A stretch of 64,000 nt of DNA from VFKU01 sp964620045 (GTDB lineage: Bacteria > Hydrogenedentota > Hydrogenedentia > Hydrogenedentales > GCA-2746185), in contig CAZUJL010000007.1 of NCBI GenBank assembly GCA_964620045.1, forward strand, positions 83,769 through 147,768. Direction: 5' to 3'. Within the stretch, counting starts at the first letter, position 1. The number at the start of each line of letters is the position of its first letter. Shown here in pieces: positions 24,155 through 33,608 of the stretch. Made by a program: the position numbers and the translations under genes. The notes below the pieces were generated by a model. It saw nothing but the letters and a program-made list of their open reading frames with translations. It had not been told where the DNA came from and did not search any database.

Positions 24155-25024
24155 ATGGCCACCGTTGCTGCGAAAGCCTCCCGTATCCAAGTCAACCCCA
24201 TTTCCGGCGCGCTCGGCGCGGAGATCCACGGTGTGGATCTGTCGCAGCCGCTCGACGAAGCGACCTTCGCCGATATCCGCAAGGCCTTTCTGGACAACGG
24301 CGTGATTTTCTTCCGCGATCAAAAACTGACGCCGGATCAGCACAAGGATTTCGCGCGCCGCTTTGGCCGGTTGAATGTGCATCCGTTTGTCGGCCACGTC
24401 GCGGGGCATCCGGAGATCATCCCGATCATCAAAGAGAAGGACGAGAAGGTGAACTTCGGCGGCGGCTGGCACTCGGACATGAGTTTCCTGCCGGAGCCGT
24501 CGCTGGGCTCCGTGTTGTACGCGCTCGAGACGCCGACCTTCGGCGGCGACACGCTGTGGGCGAATCAGTACCTTGCGTATGAACAACTGTCGAGCGGCAT
24601 GCGGCAGATGCTCGAAGGCCTCACTGCGGTGCACACCGCCGGCATGCAATACGGCACGAACTCCGAGGCTTCGCGCAACAGCGCCGGTCGCAAGAGTATG
24701 GAGACGAAGGTGACGTCCGAGGCCGAGACGATCGTCGAGCACCCGGTCGTGCGCACGCATCCGGAGACCGGCCGCAAGGCGCTCTTCGTGAACGAGGCCT
24801 TCACGCTGAAGTTCAAAGGCTGGACCAAGCGCGAAAGCCAGCCACTCCTGCGCTTCCTCTTCGACCACGCCACGCAGGAGCCCTATTCCTGCCGCTTCCG
24901 GTGGGAACCTGGCTCGATTGCGTTCTGGGACAACCGCTGCACGCAGCACTATGCCCTGAACGACTACCACGGCCAGCGCCGCGAGATGCACCGCGTCACC
25001 ATCGACGGCGACAAGCCGTTTTAG
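24155..25024 (+). CDS. TauD/TfdA-family Fe(II)/2-oxoglutarate dioxygenase
   Basis: A 289-residue cytoplasmic oxygenase. I choose the ATG behind GAAGGAG (MATVAAKASRIQVNPISG) over one 12 codons upstream. The iron ligands H-x-D are in GGWHSDMSF and the distal His in NRCTQHYALNDY; the 2-oxoglutarate-binding Arg is in QRREMHRVTIDG. Wording around GALGAEIHGVDLSQPL is typical of taurine/2,4-D/alkylsulfate dioxygenases. The substrate is unknown, and no sulfonate transporter is nearby. A TATAAT at 24115-24120 with a poor -35 is a candidate promoter. Confidence 0.92.
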   Translation: MATVAAKASRIQVNPISGALGAEIHGVDLSQPLDEATFADIRKAFLDNGVIFFRDQKLTPDQHKDFARRFGRLNVHPFVGHVAGHPEIIPIIKEKDEKVNFGGGWHSDMSFLPEPSLGSVLYALETPTFGGDTLWANQYLAYEQLSSGMRQMLEGLTAVHTAGMQYGTNSEASRNSAGRKSMETKVTSEAETIVEHPVVRTHPETGRKALFVNEAFTLKFKGWTKRESQPLLRFLFDHATQEPYSCRFRWEPGSIAFWDNRCTQHYALNDYHGQRREMHRVTIDGDKPF

Positions 25025-25090
25025 GCTTCCCAACCATCGGTTTTCGGCCAGCGTCTCAGATTCAGGCGACACTCGCTCGAAGGAGACACC

Positions 25091-25891
25091 ATGTCTGGAC
25101 AACGAGCATTATCAGGCCTTTTTGCGTCGATAGTGATGCTGTTGCCAACCGCAGTGTTGGCGCAGGATCCGACTTACGACATGACCGTCAAGATTTCCAG
25201 GCGCGACGGCACGCCCGCGGCGGGTCTGCACGTGAAGACGTATTTCTACAACGTCGCCAATAAACTGATACCGGTGTACGAAGGCGACTTGCCGGCGGAC
25301 GGCACGTTTCGGCTCGAAGGATTGAAAGGCGGAAAGGGACGTCCCGTATATCGCATTTATGCCGGGCCAAACGAAGAGCAGATCGACACGTTTCGCTACG
25401 AAGGCCCCGGCGAGCAACCCCTGCACGAAGTGAAACTGCCACTGATGGCGGGCGAGACCGCTCCCGACGTGTCCTTTATCAACATCCTCACCGGCGAGCG
25501 CAGCAAGCTTTCAGACTATCGCGGGCAGTTAGTGTACCTGGATTTTTGGGCGACATGGTGCGTTCCCTGCCGGCGGCCGATGCTTCACAGCCAGGATGTA
25601 ATGAAGCGGCGCAGCGCGGAATGGAAAGGCAAGGCCGCCATCATCGCGCTCAGCGGCGATGAAACGCAGGATGTCGCGAAAAAATACGTGATCGAACGCG
25701 GCTGGACGGACATCATCCACATGTGGAATATCGACAGCGCGGGCACGGGCGGCCAGATGCAGGCCATTCTCGACTTCGGCATAGACGACATTCCACGCGC
25801 GGTGTTTATTGACGCCAATGGCACGATTCTGTGGCGCGGCGATCCGAATTTGGTGGACCCCGAAAAGATGATCGATGAGCGCTTGCGGTAG
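25091..25891 (+). CDS. Secreted TlpA-like thioredoxin-fold protein
   Basis: A 266-residue exported protein with signal peptide (LFASIVMLLPTAVLAQ). Residues about 27-118 form a carboxypeptidase-regulatory/transthyretin-like beta domain (DMTVKISRRDGTPAAGLHVK), followed by an AhpC/TSA-TlpA domain. The redox pair is C157-VP-C160 in FWATWCVPCRRP, and the cis-Pro region is DIPRAVFIDANG. It probably reduces periplasmic disulfides, for example for cytochrome c or copper-site assembly; the nearby cytochrome c/copper protein makes that attractive but unproven. Confidence 0.88.
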   Translation: MSGQRALSGLFASIVMLLPTAVLAQDPTYDMTVKISRRDGTPAAGLHVKTYFYNVANKLIPVYEGDLPADGTFRLEGLKGGKGRPVYRIYAGPNEEQIDTFRYEGPGEQPLHEVKLPLMAGETAPDVSFINILTGERSKLSDYRGQLVYLDFWATWCVPCRRPMLHSQDVMKRRSAEWKGKAAIIALSGDETQDVAKKYVIERGWTDIIHMWNIDSAGTGGQMQAILDFGIDDIPRAVFIDANGTILWRGDPNLVDPEKMIDERLR

Positions 25892-25894
25892 TGG

Positions 25895-26977
25895 TTACTT
25901 TTCGACCGGCGCCGCCTTCATCAACCGTTTCCAAAATTCTTCATTGAACCCAGCACCCGGTTCATCGCCCAGGCGCGTTACGACAAGCCCAAGACTCCGC
26001 GCGACATAACACTTGCGGCCGAGCACGCCCTGCGCCGCGACGAGATCGGGCGGCGCCGTCGGGATCATGTTGTCGGCGCGCGCAGGCGCGAGCGGACTTT
26101 CCCCGACGCCCGCATATCCATTGAGCCACCAGAGAAAACCATAAGCCCTGGTCGTATCCTGCGACGGCGAGATCATCGCGTTGAAATAATTGGGATTCCG
26201 CAAGAGGTCCACGCCGTTCCACATTCCTCTCGACTGAATCAGCAAGCCGAAACGCGCGAGATCGCGCGCGGTGGTTTGAAACGCCAGCGGATTGGCGACG
26301 TCCGGTCCGCCGCCGCGCCGGGCAACCCATTGGCTGTCCGTCATGCCGGTCGGCCCGGTCAGCCACTCCCGTGTGAGGGTGTCCATGTCGGCCGAGGCCG
26401 CCTTTGTGAGGACGCCGATGAGCTGGCTATATGCGCGCGTGTTGTAGCGCCAATGATCGCCGGCGGGCGCTTCGAATTCGAGAGTATCGGCGAGCCCGCT
26501 GTTCATCGACAACAGATGACGCACCGTGATTTTCGATTCATGTTCGGCGGTAATTTTGGACCAACCCGCGCCGAGGTATTTCGATACTGGCGCGTCGAGC
26601 GCTACCAACTTCTTGCCTTCCGCAACACCGATCAGAAACGCGACGATGCTCTTTTGCACCGAAGCCACATCTTCAATGGCATGGCCGTCGGCCGTGGTGC
26701 CGTTCCTGCGCCGCGCATACTGCGGCGAGCCGGTAACCGGCCAATCGCGCTCCGCGAGAATTTTGCCGTTCAGCAAAATGACCACGCTGCTCGACTGATG
26801 CACGCCGGCAAACTCCATCGCGGCATCGAGCGCCGCCGCATTCCACCCCGCATGTGCCGGGGAAACATGCTCCCAGTCAGTATCGGCATTTGGGAAATAA
26901 AGGCCGTCGGCCGCGGCGATCCCCGTGTAATAGCACAAAACAAAAACAAGCGCGTTTCGGAACCATACGAACACCAC
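25895..26977 (-). CDS. Serine hydrolase of the beta-lactamase/class C (DD-peptidase) family, exported
   Basis: A 360-residue protein. The frame is open 33 codons upstream, but the GTG at 26977 lies 9 bases after AAGGAG and gives a signal peptide (VFVWFRNALVFVLCYYTG). The catalytic S-x-x-K is S106-VQK (EDVASVQKSIVAF), and the Tyr-x-Asn motif is RYNTRAYSQL. GLLIQSRGMWNGVDLL and YGFLWWLNGY are typical of esterase/6-aminohexanoate-hydrolase-like members. The substrate could be an ester, amide or peptide. It converges on the TlpA-like gene with 3 bp between stops. Confidence 0.88.
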   Translation of the reverse strand: MVFVWFRNALVFVLCYYTGIAAADGLYFPNADTDWEHVSPAHAGWNAAALDAAMEFAGVHQSSSVVILLNGKILAERDWPVTGSPQYARRRNGTTADGHAIEDVASVQKSIVAFLIGVAEGKKLVALDAPVSKYLGAGWSKITAEHESKITVRHLLSMNSGLADTLEFEAPAGDHWRYNTRAYSQLIGVLTKAASADMDTLTREWLTGPTGMTDSQWVARRGGGPDVANPLAFQTTARDLARFGLLIQSRGMWNGVDLLRNPNYFNAMISPSQDTTRAYGFLWWLNGYAGVGESPLAPARADNMIPTAPPDLVAAQGVLGRKCYVARSLGLVVTRLGDEPGAGFNEEFWKRLMKAAPVEK

Positions 26978-27123
26978 AGGGGTTAGCTCCTTCGCACTGT
27001 ATTGTACGCGCGCATTCTGCTTTTTAATGCGACGAAATCGTCGGTTTTGATCGAAAGAATGCGGTGAAAAAAACATCGGTTAAGGTTATCATGGAAGCCT
27101 TATTGGGAACGGGAGATACACAC

Positions 27124-28461
27124 ATGTTTCGTGCATGGCAAGCAGGGTTTGCGTCGCTGGTGGTGATTGGCGGATTTTCGGCGAGCGCCGATGTCACGTT
27201 CTCCAAGGACGTGCTGCCAATCCTCCAGGAAAAATGTCAGGAATGCCACCGTCCGGGTCAGATGGCGCCGATGTCGCTCATGACCTACGACGAAGTGCGT
27301 CCGTGGGCGAAGTCGATCCGCGAGAAAGTCGGCGCAGGCAAAATGCCGCCGTATTTCGCGGACAAAGCCTCGCTGCCGATGAAGCATGATCAAAGCCTCA
27401 CGCAGGAACAGAAAGACACAATCCTCGCGTGGTGCGACAGCGGGACGGCAAAGGGCAACCCGAAGGACATGCCGGAGCCGCGCGCGTTCCCTGAAACGGA
27501 ATGGCGCTTGGGCAATCCCGATGTCGTGCTGCAGCCGGTCGAGCCGTTCACGGTGCCGGCGGGCGACGGCGACTTGTACCAGTGCTTCGCGGTGCCGTTC
27601 GCGTCGACGAACGATCTGTGGCTGAAGGGCGTTGAGTTCAAGCCGGACAACCTTGCGGCTGTGCACCATTTCATTCTGTTCGAAGACAAGGCCGGCAAGT
27701 TCAAGGAATACGACGCGGCGACGCCGGAACCCGGCTGCGAATGTGAAGACATGGACAAGGTGCTGCAAGGCACGACCATGGTGCAGATGTGGGCGCCGGG
27801 CAACGTGCAGCCGCTCGCGAAGGTCGGTGACGGCAAGAGGCTGAACGCGAAGAGCAATTTCATTCTGCAGGTGCACTACCACAACACGACCGGCGAAACG
27901 CAGATGGACCAGTCGCAGTTCGCGCTGTACCTCGCGAAGCCGGAGGAAACGATTCAGAAGGAAGTGCGCGGGCAATTGGTGGTGCAGCCGATGTTGTACA
28001 TCAAGGCCGGCGACCCTGCGTCGAAGTTCCAGGCGACGTATACGACGAAGGAAGACATCACGCTGTATTCGTCGGGCGTGCACATGCACTACCGCGGCAA
28101 AGACATGGGCCTGTGGGCGAAGCGTCCGGGCGAAACCGAAGAAACCACGATCGTGTGGGTGCCGAACTACGACTTCAACTGGCAGCTTACCTATGAGTTC
28201 GCCGAAGCATGGAAGGCGCCGGCCGGCACGTCGTTCACGATGCGCTGCACCTTCGACAACTCAACGGCCAATCCGTTTAATCCGGACCCGACGAAGGACG
28301 TTCGCTGGGGCCTGGCGAGCACGGACGAGATGGCGTTCTCGGGCTACAGCTACACCATTGACAATGAAGCGATGGGCCTTACGCCGGAACTGCCGAAGGG
28401 CCTGGTGAAAGGTCCGGGGCTGGTGAAGGTCTCGCACGAGAGCTTCCTGGGCACCGACTGA
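27124..28461 (+). CDS. Cytochrome c fused to a copper type II (PHM/DBM-like) monooxygenase
   Basis: A 445-residue exported protein. The start is set at the ATG giving MFRAWQAGFASLVVIGG (signal peptide), not the one 20 codons upstream. Residues about 24-110 are a heme domain: C38-QE-C41-H42 with Met74 (KMPPYF) as possible distal ligand. The rest resembles the two copper domains of peptidylglycine and dopamine monooxygenases: H181-H182 (AVHHFILFED) for the first copper, H251/H253 (LQVHYHN), and H320-M-H322 (GVHMHYRG) for the second. In this architecture the heme could feed electrons to copper. The substrate is unknown. Confidence 0.85.
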   Translation: MFRAWQAGFASLVVIGGFSASADVTFSKDVLPILQEKCQECHRPGQMAPMSLMTYDEVRPWAKSIREKVGAGKMPPYFADKASLPMKHDQSLTQEQKDTILAWCDSGTAKGNPKDMPEPRAFPETEWRLGNPDVVLQPVEPFTVPAGDGDLYQCFAVPFASTNDLWLKGVEFKPDNLAAVHHFILFEDKAGKFKEYDAATPEPGCECEDMDKVLQGTTMVQMWAPGNVQPLAKVGDGKRLNAKSNFILQVHYHNTTGETQMDQSQFALYLAKPEETIQKEVRGQLVVQPMLYIKAGDPASKFQATYTTKEDITLYSSGVHMHYRGKDMGLWAKRPGETEETTIVWVPNYDFNWQLTYEFAEAWKAPAGTSFTMRCTFDNSTANPFNPDPTKDVRWGLASTDEMAFSGYSYTIDNEAMGLTPELPKGLVKGPGLVKVSHESFLGTD

Positions 28462-28467
28462 ACTACA

Positions 28468-30105
28468 TTACGGTCCGATTGTTTCTTCCGATGGCGCGCC
28501 GCGAGAGCGGCGCGCCATCTCGTGTATCAGCTCGGGTGCGTCGGCGTGCACCAGCCCAACCAGGCGTCCGCGGAACGGCACCACGATTTCGGTTTCACCC
28601 GTGTATCGACTTTCCTTCGCGGACCAGTACTTGATCACATAGCCTTCCGGGTTCTGCGTGCACCAGTCCGCAAGTTCCTTGTCCGAATGCGCGACAGGGA
28701 TCGGTTGCTGAAGGCGTCCGGCAAATGTGAATTGGCCGTGGTAGTGCCCCATGTGAATCACGGGCTTACCGGCCGCCTGCAGCGCGGCCAGTTCACGGCC
28801 CATGCGCGTGGTGTCCTGAACCGAGTGCAGGCCCTTGGCCGCGAACAGATGGCTTGCGGTAAGCACCAGCACACTGGCTGCCGCGGCCGCCCACACCACG
28901 GCCCCCGCGCGGCGCGGGCGATCAATGAAGGTCACGCCACCGGCGACGAGCACCGCAATGCCCAGATACGCGGCGATAGAGGGCGTGATATCAATCCGCG
29001 CAATCTTGATTGGGATCATGGCCGCAAGCAACGCGGAAATGCCGAGCAACGCATACACGGAGGCGACGAGCACAGGCCGCTGCACGGGTGTTGGCTGCAG
29101 GCTCAGTGTGCGCGCCGCGACGAGCGCCACACTCGGTACCAGCGGCAGCAGATAGTGCACCTGCTTTCCGCTGATGAGGCATAGCAACACAAACGCACCG
29201 GCCGACCATGTCGCGCAAAAACGCAGGCCCTCGTCGCGCCACGTCGCGCCCCGGAATAGTTCGCGCATCGGCCGCCAATAGGCCCACGGGAACACCATCA
29301 GCGGAATGAAGGTGAAGTAGAACGTAATCGGCCGCTCGTGCGCGAAGGATTGCGTGACGCGACCGGCCGTCTGCGTCCACAGGATCGCCTCGCGGTACTC
29401 CGGCCCGCCGAGCATTGCCGCCGGAATGGCCCACGCGAGGCCGATGCAAATGCCGGCAACGAGACCCACCGCCGTGCGCGCCGCGAACGGTCCCCACTCG
29501 CTGCGAACCTGCGCGGACCACCAAGGCGCGAACGCGATCAGAGGGAGGAGGTACAACAGCACGATCGGCCCCTTGGACAGCAGTCCGCCACCGATACCGA
29601 TCGCGATCCATGCCGCCGCACGCCATTTTGGTTCATTGCGCGCTGCGTGAACCAGACCGGTGAACGCGAGGAGCACGAAGAAGGTCAGCATGGTGTCGAA
29701 CATCACCACGGTGGAGTACAACGCGAAGAAAGGGATGGCGAGCAGCATTGCGCCCGCGCGGGTCTGTGTCGCAGCGTCATCGGGCCACAGCGCGCGGGCG
29801 AGCACGGTCACCAGTACAAGGTCGAAGAGGCCGAACAGCGGCCCAATCAGACGGGCGGCCCATTCGTGCACGCCAAACATGCCCCACGCGACGTTGATCA
29901 ACCAGAACAGGAGAGGCGGCTTTTGCGAATAGATCTCGCCGTTAAGGTGCGGCACGAGATAGTCGCCGGTACGCCACATGTCCCACGCGACCGCGACATA
30001 CCGCGTCTCGTCGATCGGCATCAGCGGGCGTGCATAAAACACAACGCCGACAAGCAGCGCCCACAACGGGACCAGGAACCACAATCTTCGGGGAAACCCC
30101 TTCAT
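28468..30105 (-). CDS. GT39-family (ArnT/PMT-like) membrane glycosyltransferase
   Basis: A 545-residue polytopic inner-membrane protein that would transfer a sugar from a polyprenyl phosphate donor. The start MKGFPRRLWFLVPLWALLVG fits the family's first helix; an in-frame ATG at 30159 would add 18 residues. The first periplasmic loop carries the acidic motif MPIDETRYVAVAWDMWRTGD and SQKPPLLFWL, as in ArnT. About twelve hydrophobic helices follow, then a soluble C-terminal domain from about 425. The target could be lipid A, protein or another lipid. It converges on the cytochrome/copper gene with 6 bp between stops. Confidence 0.88.
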   Translation of the reverse strand: MKGFPRRLWFLVPLWALLVGVVFYARPLMPIDETRYVAVAWDMWRTGDYLVPHLNGEIYSQKPPLLFWLINVAWGMFGVHEWAARLIGPLFGLFDLVLVTVLARALWPDDAATQTRAGAMLLAIPFFALYSTVVMFDTMLTFFVLLAFTGLVHAARNEPKWRAAAWIAIGIGGGLLSKGPIVLLYLLPLIAFAPWWSAQVRSEWGPFAARTAVGLVAGICIGLAWAIPAAMLGGPEYREAILWTQTAGRVTQSFAHERPITFYFTFIPLMVFPWAYWRPMRELFRGATWRDEGLRFCATWSAGAFVLLCLISGKQVHYLLPLVPSVALVAARTLSLQPTPVQRPVLVASVYALLGISALLAAMIPIKIARIDITPSIAAYLGIAVLVAGGVTFIDRPRRAGAVVWAAAAASVLVLTASHLFAAKGLHSVQDTTRMGRELAALQAAGKPVIHMGHYHGQFTFAGRLQQPIPVAHSDKELADWCTQNPEGYVIKYWSAKESRYTGETEIVVPFRGRLVGLVHADAPELIHEMARRSRGAPSEETIGP

Positions 30106-30299
30106 GCAGCGAACCCTTCGACACACTTTCGCTAAAAATTCTCGCACATTGATCGGCATTTTAACAATGCAGTAGTACTGTTGGATGGATCGGTATGTTG
30201 ATCGTCCGTATCGCGATCGCAACAGTCGTTGCGGCAATGTTTTCTCAGTTTGCGCTGTTTGTTAGACTCGCCTCTCCACGCCTAAGAAAGGAATAGTGA

Positions 30300-31715
30300 A
30301 TGAATCGTACTCTCTCGATAATTACCAAATGGTTATGGATCGCGCTTGCTATTATTCCCGGCGTTGCGTTCGCCGCCGATAAACCCAACATCATCATCAT
30401 GATCAGCGACGACGTCGGCTACGGCGACATCGGCGCGTTCATGGGCGGCGGCGTGCGCGGCGCGCCCACGCCGAACCTGGATCGCATGGCGGCGGAGGGC
30501 CTGAAACTAACCTCGTTCTACGCGCAACCAACGTGCACGCCGACGCGCGCGTCGCTGATCACGGGGCGGCTGCCGGTGCGCGCGGGATTCACCTTCCCCT
30601 TGTTTCCGAGTCTGCCAATGGGCCTGGTGCCCGACGAAATCACGATCGCGGAATTGTTGGAACCCGCGGGATACACATCGGCCGCGCTGGGCAAATGGCA
30701 TTTGGGCGATCAGGAAGTTCACCTGCCGCACAAGCAAGGCTTCGACGAGTTCTGGGGGTTCCTCTATCACGCCGATGCTTATCTGTACCCCACCGATCGC
30801 GATTGGCGGCCCGATACGCAGGTCGGTCGCATGATGAAATTCCGCGGCATCGTGGAAGGGAAGAAAGGCGAGATGAGCAAGGACGTGGCGCCGATGGACG
30901 CCGCGCGACTCGAGACGATTGATCGCGAACTCACCGAGCGCGCGGTGGACTACATTAATGCGCACGCCAAAGGCGAGCAACCATTCCTGCTCTACCTCGG
31001 CTTCGCGAAGGCACACTACAAAAACTTCCCGCTGCCGGAGTTTAAGGGAAAGTCGCAGAGCGGTGACTACGGCGACGCGCTGATGGAGCTGGATCACCAC
31101 AGCGGCCTGGTGCTCGATGCCGTGCGCAACGCGGGCATCGCCGAGAACACGCTCATCTTCTGGTTCAGCGACAACGGCCCGTCGTACGACACCTTCCCCG
31201 ATTGCGGCTACACGCCGTTCCGCGGCGCGAAAGGGCAGACGTATGAAGGGGGCGTCCGCATGCCGTGCATCGCGTGGTGGCCGGGCACGATCAAGCCGGG
31301 CACCTCGGCCGACGGTATCATGACGACGATGGACATCTATGCGACGGCCGCGAAACTCGGCGGCGTGGACGTGCCGAAGGATCGCCCGATCGACGGCCAC
31401 GACCAGACGGCATTCCTGAAGGGCGAGGCGAAGTCGGCGACAGACACCGTCTATTACTACCTCGGCGATCGCCTGATGGCGATCCGTAACGGCAAGTGGA
31501 AGGCGCATTTCGTTACGGCGGACAACTGGCCGGACGGCCCGATGGAGGAGTATTCGGTGCCGCAGCTTTTCGACCTGATGACCGACCCACGCGAAGAGAA
31601 AAACCTCGTGTACATCAAAACCTGGGAAGTGGTGCAGGCAAATCTGCTGATGCGTAACCATCTGTCCGAGATGAAACGGTTTCCAAATCGCGTGCTGCAG
31701 CCGCCGATTCAGTGA
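30300..31715 (+). CDS. Exported arylsulfatase (type I, formylglycine-dependent)
   Basis: A 471-residue sulfate-ester hydrolase with signal peptide (MNRTLSIITKWLWIALAIIP, cut after AFA). The FGly motif is C79-TPTR83 within CTPTRASLITGR. Metal-binding Asp37-Asp38 are in ISDDVGYGD, and a second site is WFSDNGPSYDT. Maturation needs a sulfatase-modifying enzyme that is not in this window. Likely substrates are sulfated aromatic or carbohydrate esters. It runs in the same direction as the fused CoA-transferase 77 bp downstream. Confidence 0.93.
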   Translation: MNRTLSIITKWLWIALAIIPGVAFAADKPNIIIMISDDVGYGDIGAFMGGGVRGAPTPNLDRMAAEGLKLTSFYAQPTCTPTRASLITGRLPVRAGFTFPLFPSLPMGLVPDEITIAELLEPAGYTSAALGKWHLGDQEVHLPHKQGFDEFWGFLYHADAYLYPTDRDWRPDTQVGRMMKFRGIVEGKKGEMSKDVAPMDAARLETIDRELTERAVDYINAHAKGEQPFLLYLGFAKAHYKNFPLPEFKGKSQSGDYGDALMELDHHSGLVLDAVRNAGIAENTLIFWFSDNGPSYDTFPDCGYTPFRGAKGQTYEGGVRMPCIAWWPGTIKPGTSADGIMTTMDIYATAAKLGGVDVPKDRPIDGHDQTAFLKGEAKSATDTVYYYLGDRLMAIRNGKWKAHFVTADNWPDGPMEEYSVPQLFDLMTDPREEKNLVYIKTWEVVQANLLMRNHLSEMKRFPNRVLQPPIQ

Positions 31716-31792
31716 TTTAACGCAATATCCATCGGTAATTCTGGATGGGTTAGACTGTTGGCAGGCGGCTGGGTCGCCGGGCGAGGTGTTCC

Positions 31793-33604
31793 ATGGCACT
31801 GTGGCGTGAGTTGGTCGATCAGCGTTTGAACGAATTGCACGACGAAGGCGTGGACAAGCGCCTGCCGATGGCGGACGCCGTCCGGAAGTTCGTGCGACCC
31901 GGCATGAAGCTGAACATGGTCGCGTTGCAGTCACGGCCGAGCGCGCTGACCTTCGAGCTGTGCCGTGCCTTCGCCGGAAAAAAACCGGGCTTCGAATACA
32001 TCTCCAGTTCTATCGGCGCGACCGCGCTCGCCACGCTGCACTGCGGCCTCTTCAAGAAAGTCATCGTGTCCTACGCGGGCGAGTCATACCCGACGCCGGG
32101 CCCGAGCAAGGTCGTGCAGCGCGCGATCGCCGATGGACTCGATATCGAAAATTGGACGATGCTGACCATCTCGCAGCGCCTGCTCGGTGGCGCGATGGGC
32201 GTGCCCTGGTTCCCGACGCGTTCGCTGGCCGGCAGCAGCATCGCCGACGAACAGAAGGCGCGTGGCAACTACATCGAAGTGGACGACCCCGCGCGGCCGG
32301 GCGAGACCTTCGGCCTGATGAAGTCATACCGGCCGGACATCAGCTTCGTGCACGCGTGGGCGGCGGACAAGGCCGGCAACGCGATCTGCTATCCGCCATA
32401 CGGCGAGAACGTGTACGGCCCACTTGCGGCGCGCGAAGGCGTGATTCTCACCGCGGACCACATCGTCGACACCGACTTCATTCGCGATCACGCGCCACTC
32501 GTGCGCATTCCAGCCGCCATCGTAAAAAGCGTGAGCCATGCGCCGTACGGTTGCCATCCCTCCGGTAACTTCGCGCAGGCGATCGGCGAGTTCAAGGCCT
32601 ATGGCAACGACTATGCCTTCATGCGCGGCAGCCGGCAGACGCAGGGCACGCGCGACAGCTACGACATGTGGGTGCGCGAGTGGGTGCTTGGCGTGAAGGA
32701 CCACGATGAATACCTGCGCAAGCTCGGCAGGGAGCGCATCGACTATCTGCACAAGATCGGCTCGGCGGAAGGCTGGAAGGCGGAACTCGAAAAATTCGCG
32801 AAGGACCTCGACACCGACCGTCCCGCGAGCCCGATTGAAAACATGATCGTGCACGCCTCGCGCGTGGTCGCGTCGCGTATGCAGGCGAAAGGCCTGAAAA
32901 CGGTGCTCTCCGGCGTGGGCCAGGCAACATTGATGGCGTGGCTCGCGGCGCACGCGCTCCGCAAGAAGGGCATCGACATCACGATGATGGCCGAGACCGG
33001 CATCTATGGCCACGACCCGCGCCCGGCGGATCCTTTCGTGTTCAATTTCTTCAACCTGTACACAACGACCGTGCTGACCGATATTTTCGAGACGCTCGGC
33101 CTGCACACCGGTGGCGCGTCGAACCAGTGCGTCGGCACTTTTGGCGCCGGCGAAATCGATCGCTTCGGCAACGTGAACTCAACCAAAAGTGCGGACGGCA
33201 GCTTCATCGTGGGATCCGGCGGCGCGAACGACATCGCGACGGCGGCCGTGGAGTCGGTCGTCGTCGCGCAGCAGCGCCTGCAGACCTTCGTCGACAAGTG
33301 CGAATACATCACCAGCCCCGGCAAGCGGATCACGTGCTGCGTGTCCACGATGGGCCGATTCGAAAAGCGCGGCGGCGATGAATTCGTGCTGACGGGCTAC
33401 TTCGGCATGGAAGGCCTGGGCCGCGAGGACGCCGTACGCGAGATCAAAGAGCGCTGCGGTTGGGAATTGCAGGTCGCAGACGACGTCGAAGCCCTGCCAC
33501 CGGCCACCGCCGAAGAACTCGCCCTGCTCCGCATGTTCGACCCCGAGCGCTTCTTCCTCGGCAAACCCGCGGATACCGTGCAGGCTGCCGTGCCGGCGAA
33601 GTAG
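31793..33604 (+). CDS. Fused family I CoA-transferase-like protein (alpha and beta subunits in one chain)
   Basis: A 603-residue cytoplasmic protein. Residues about 1-300 resemble the alpha subunit of glutaconate-type CoA-transferases (MADAVRKFVRPGMKLNMVAL, ISSSIGATALATLHCGLFKK). Residues about 345-590 resemble the beta subunit (ENMIVHASRVVASRM, MMAETGIYGHDP at the position of the catalytic-Glu SENG motif, GSGGANDIATAA). The two subunits are usually separate genes. Related proteins include GctAB and the steroid-ring-opening IpdAB, so transferase or hydrolase chemistry are both possible. Neighbouring cyclase and SDR genes hint at catabolism of a cyclic or aromatic acid. Confidence 0.82.
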   Translation: MALWRELVDQRLNELHDEGVDKRLPMADAVRKFVRPGMKLNMVALQSRPSALTFELCRAFAGKKPGFEYISSSIGATALATLHCGLFKKVIVSYAGESYPTPGPSKVVQRAIADGLDIENWTMLTISQRLLGGAMGVPWFPTRSLAGSSIADEQKARGNYIEVDDPARPGETFGLMKSYRPDISFVHAWAADKAGNAICYPPYGENVYGPLAAREGVILTADHIVDTDFIRDHAPLVRIPAAIVKSVSHAPYGCHPSGNFAQAIGEFKAYGNDYAFMRGSRQTQGTRDSYDMWVREWVLGVKDHDEYLRKLGRERIDYLHKIGSAEGWKAELEKFAKDLDTDRPASPIENMIVHASRVVASRMQAKGLKTVLSGVGQATLMAWLAAHALRKKGIDITMMAETGIYGHDPRPADPFVFNFFNLYTTTVLTDIFETLGLHTGGASNQCVGTFGAGEIDRFGNVNSTKSADGSFIVGSGGANDIATAAVESVVVAQQRLQTFVDKCEYITSPGKRITCCVSTMGRFEKRGGDEFVLTGYFGMEGLGREDAVREIKERCGWELQVADDVEALPPATAEELALLRMFDPERFFLGKPADTVQAAVPAK

Positions 33605-33608
33605 AGCG

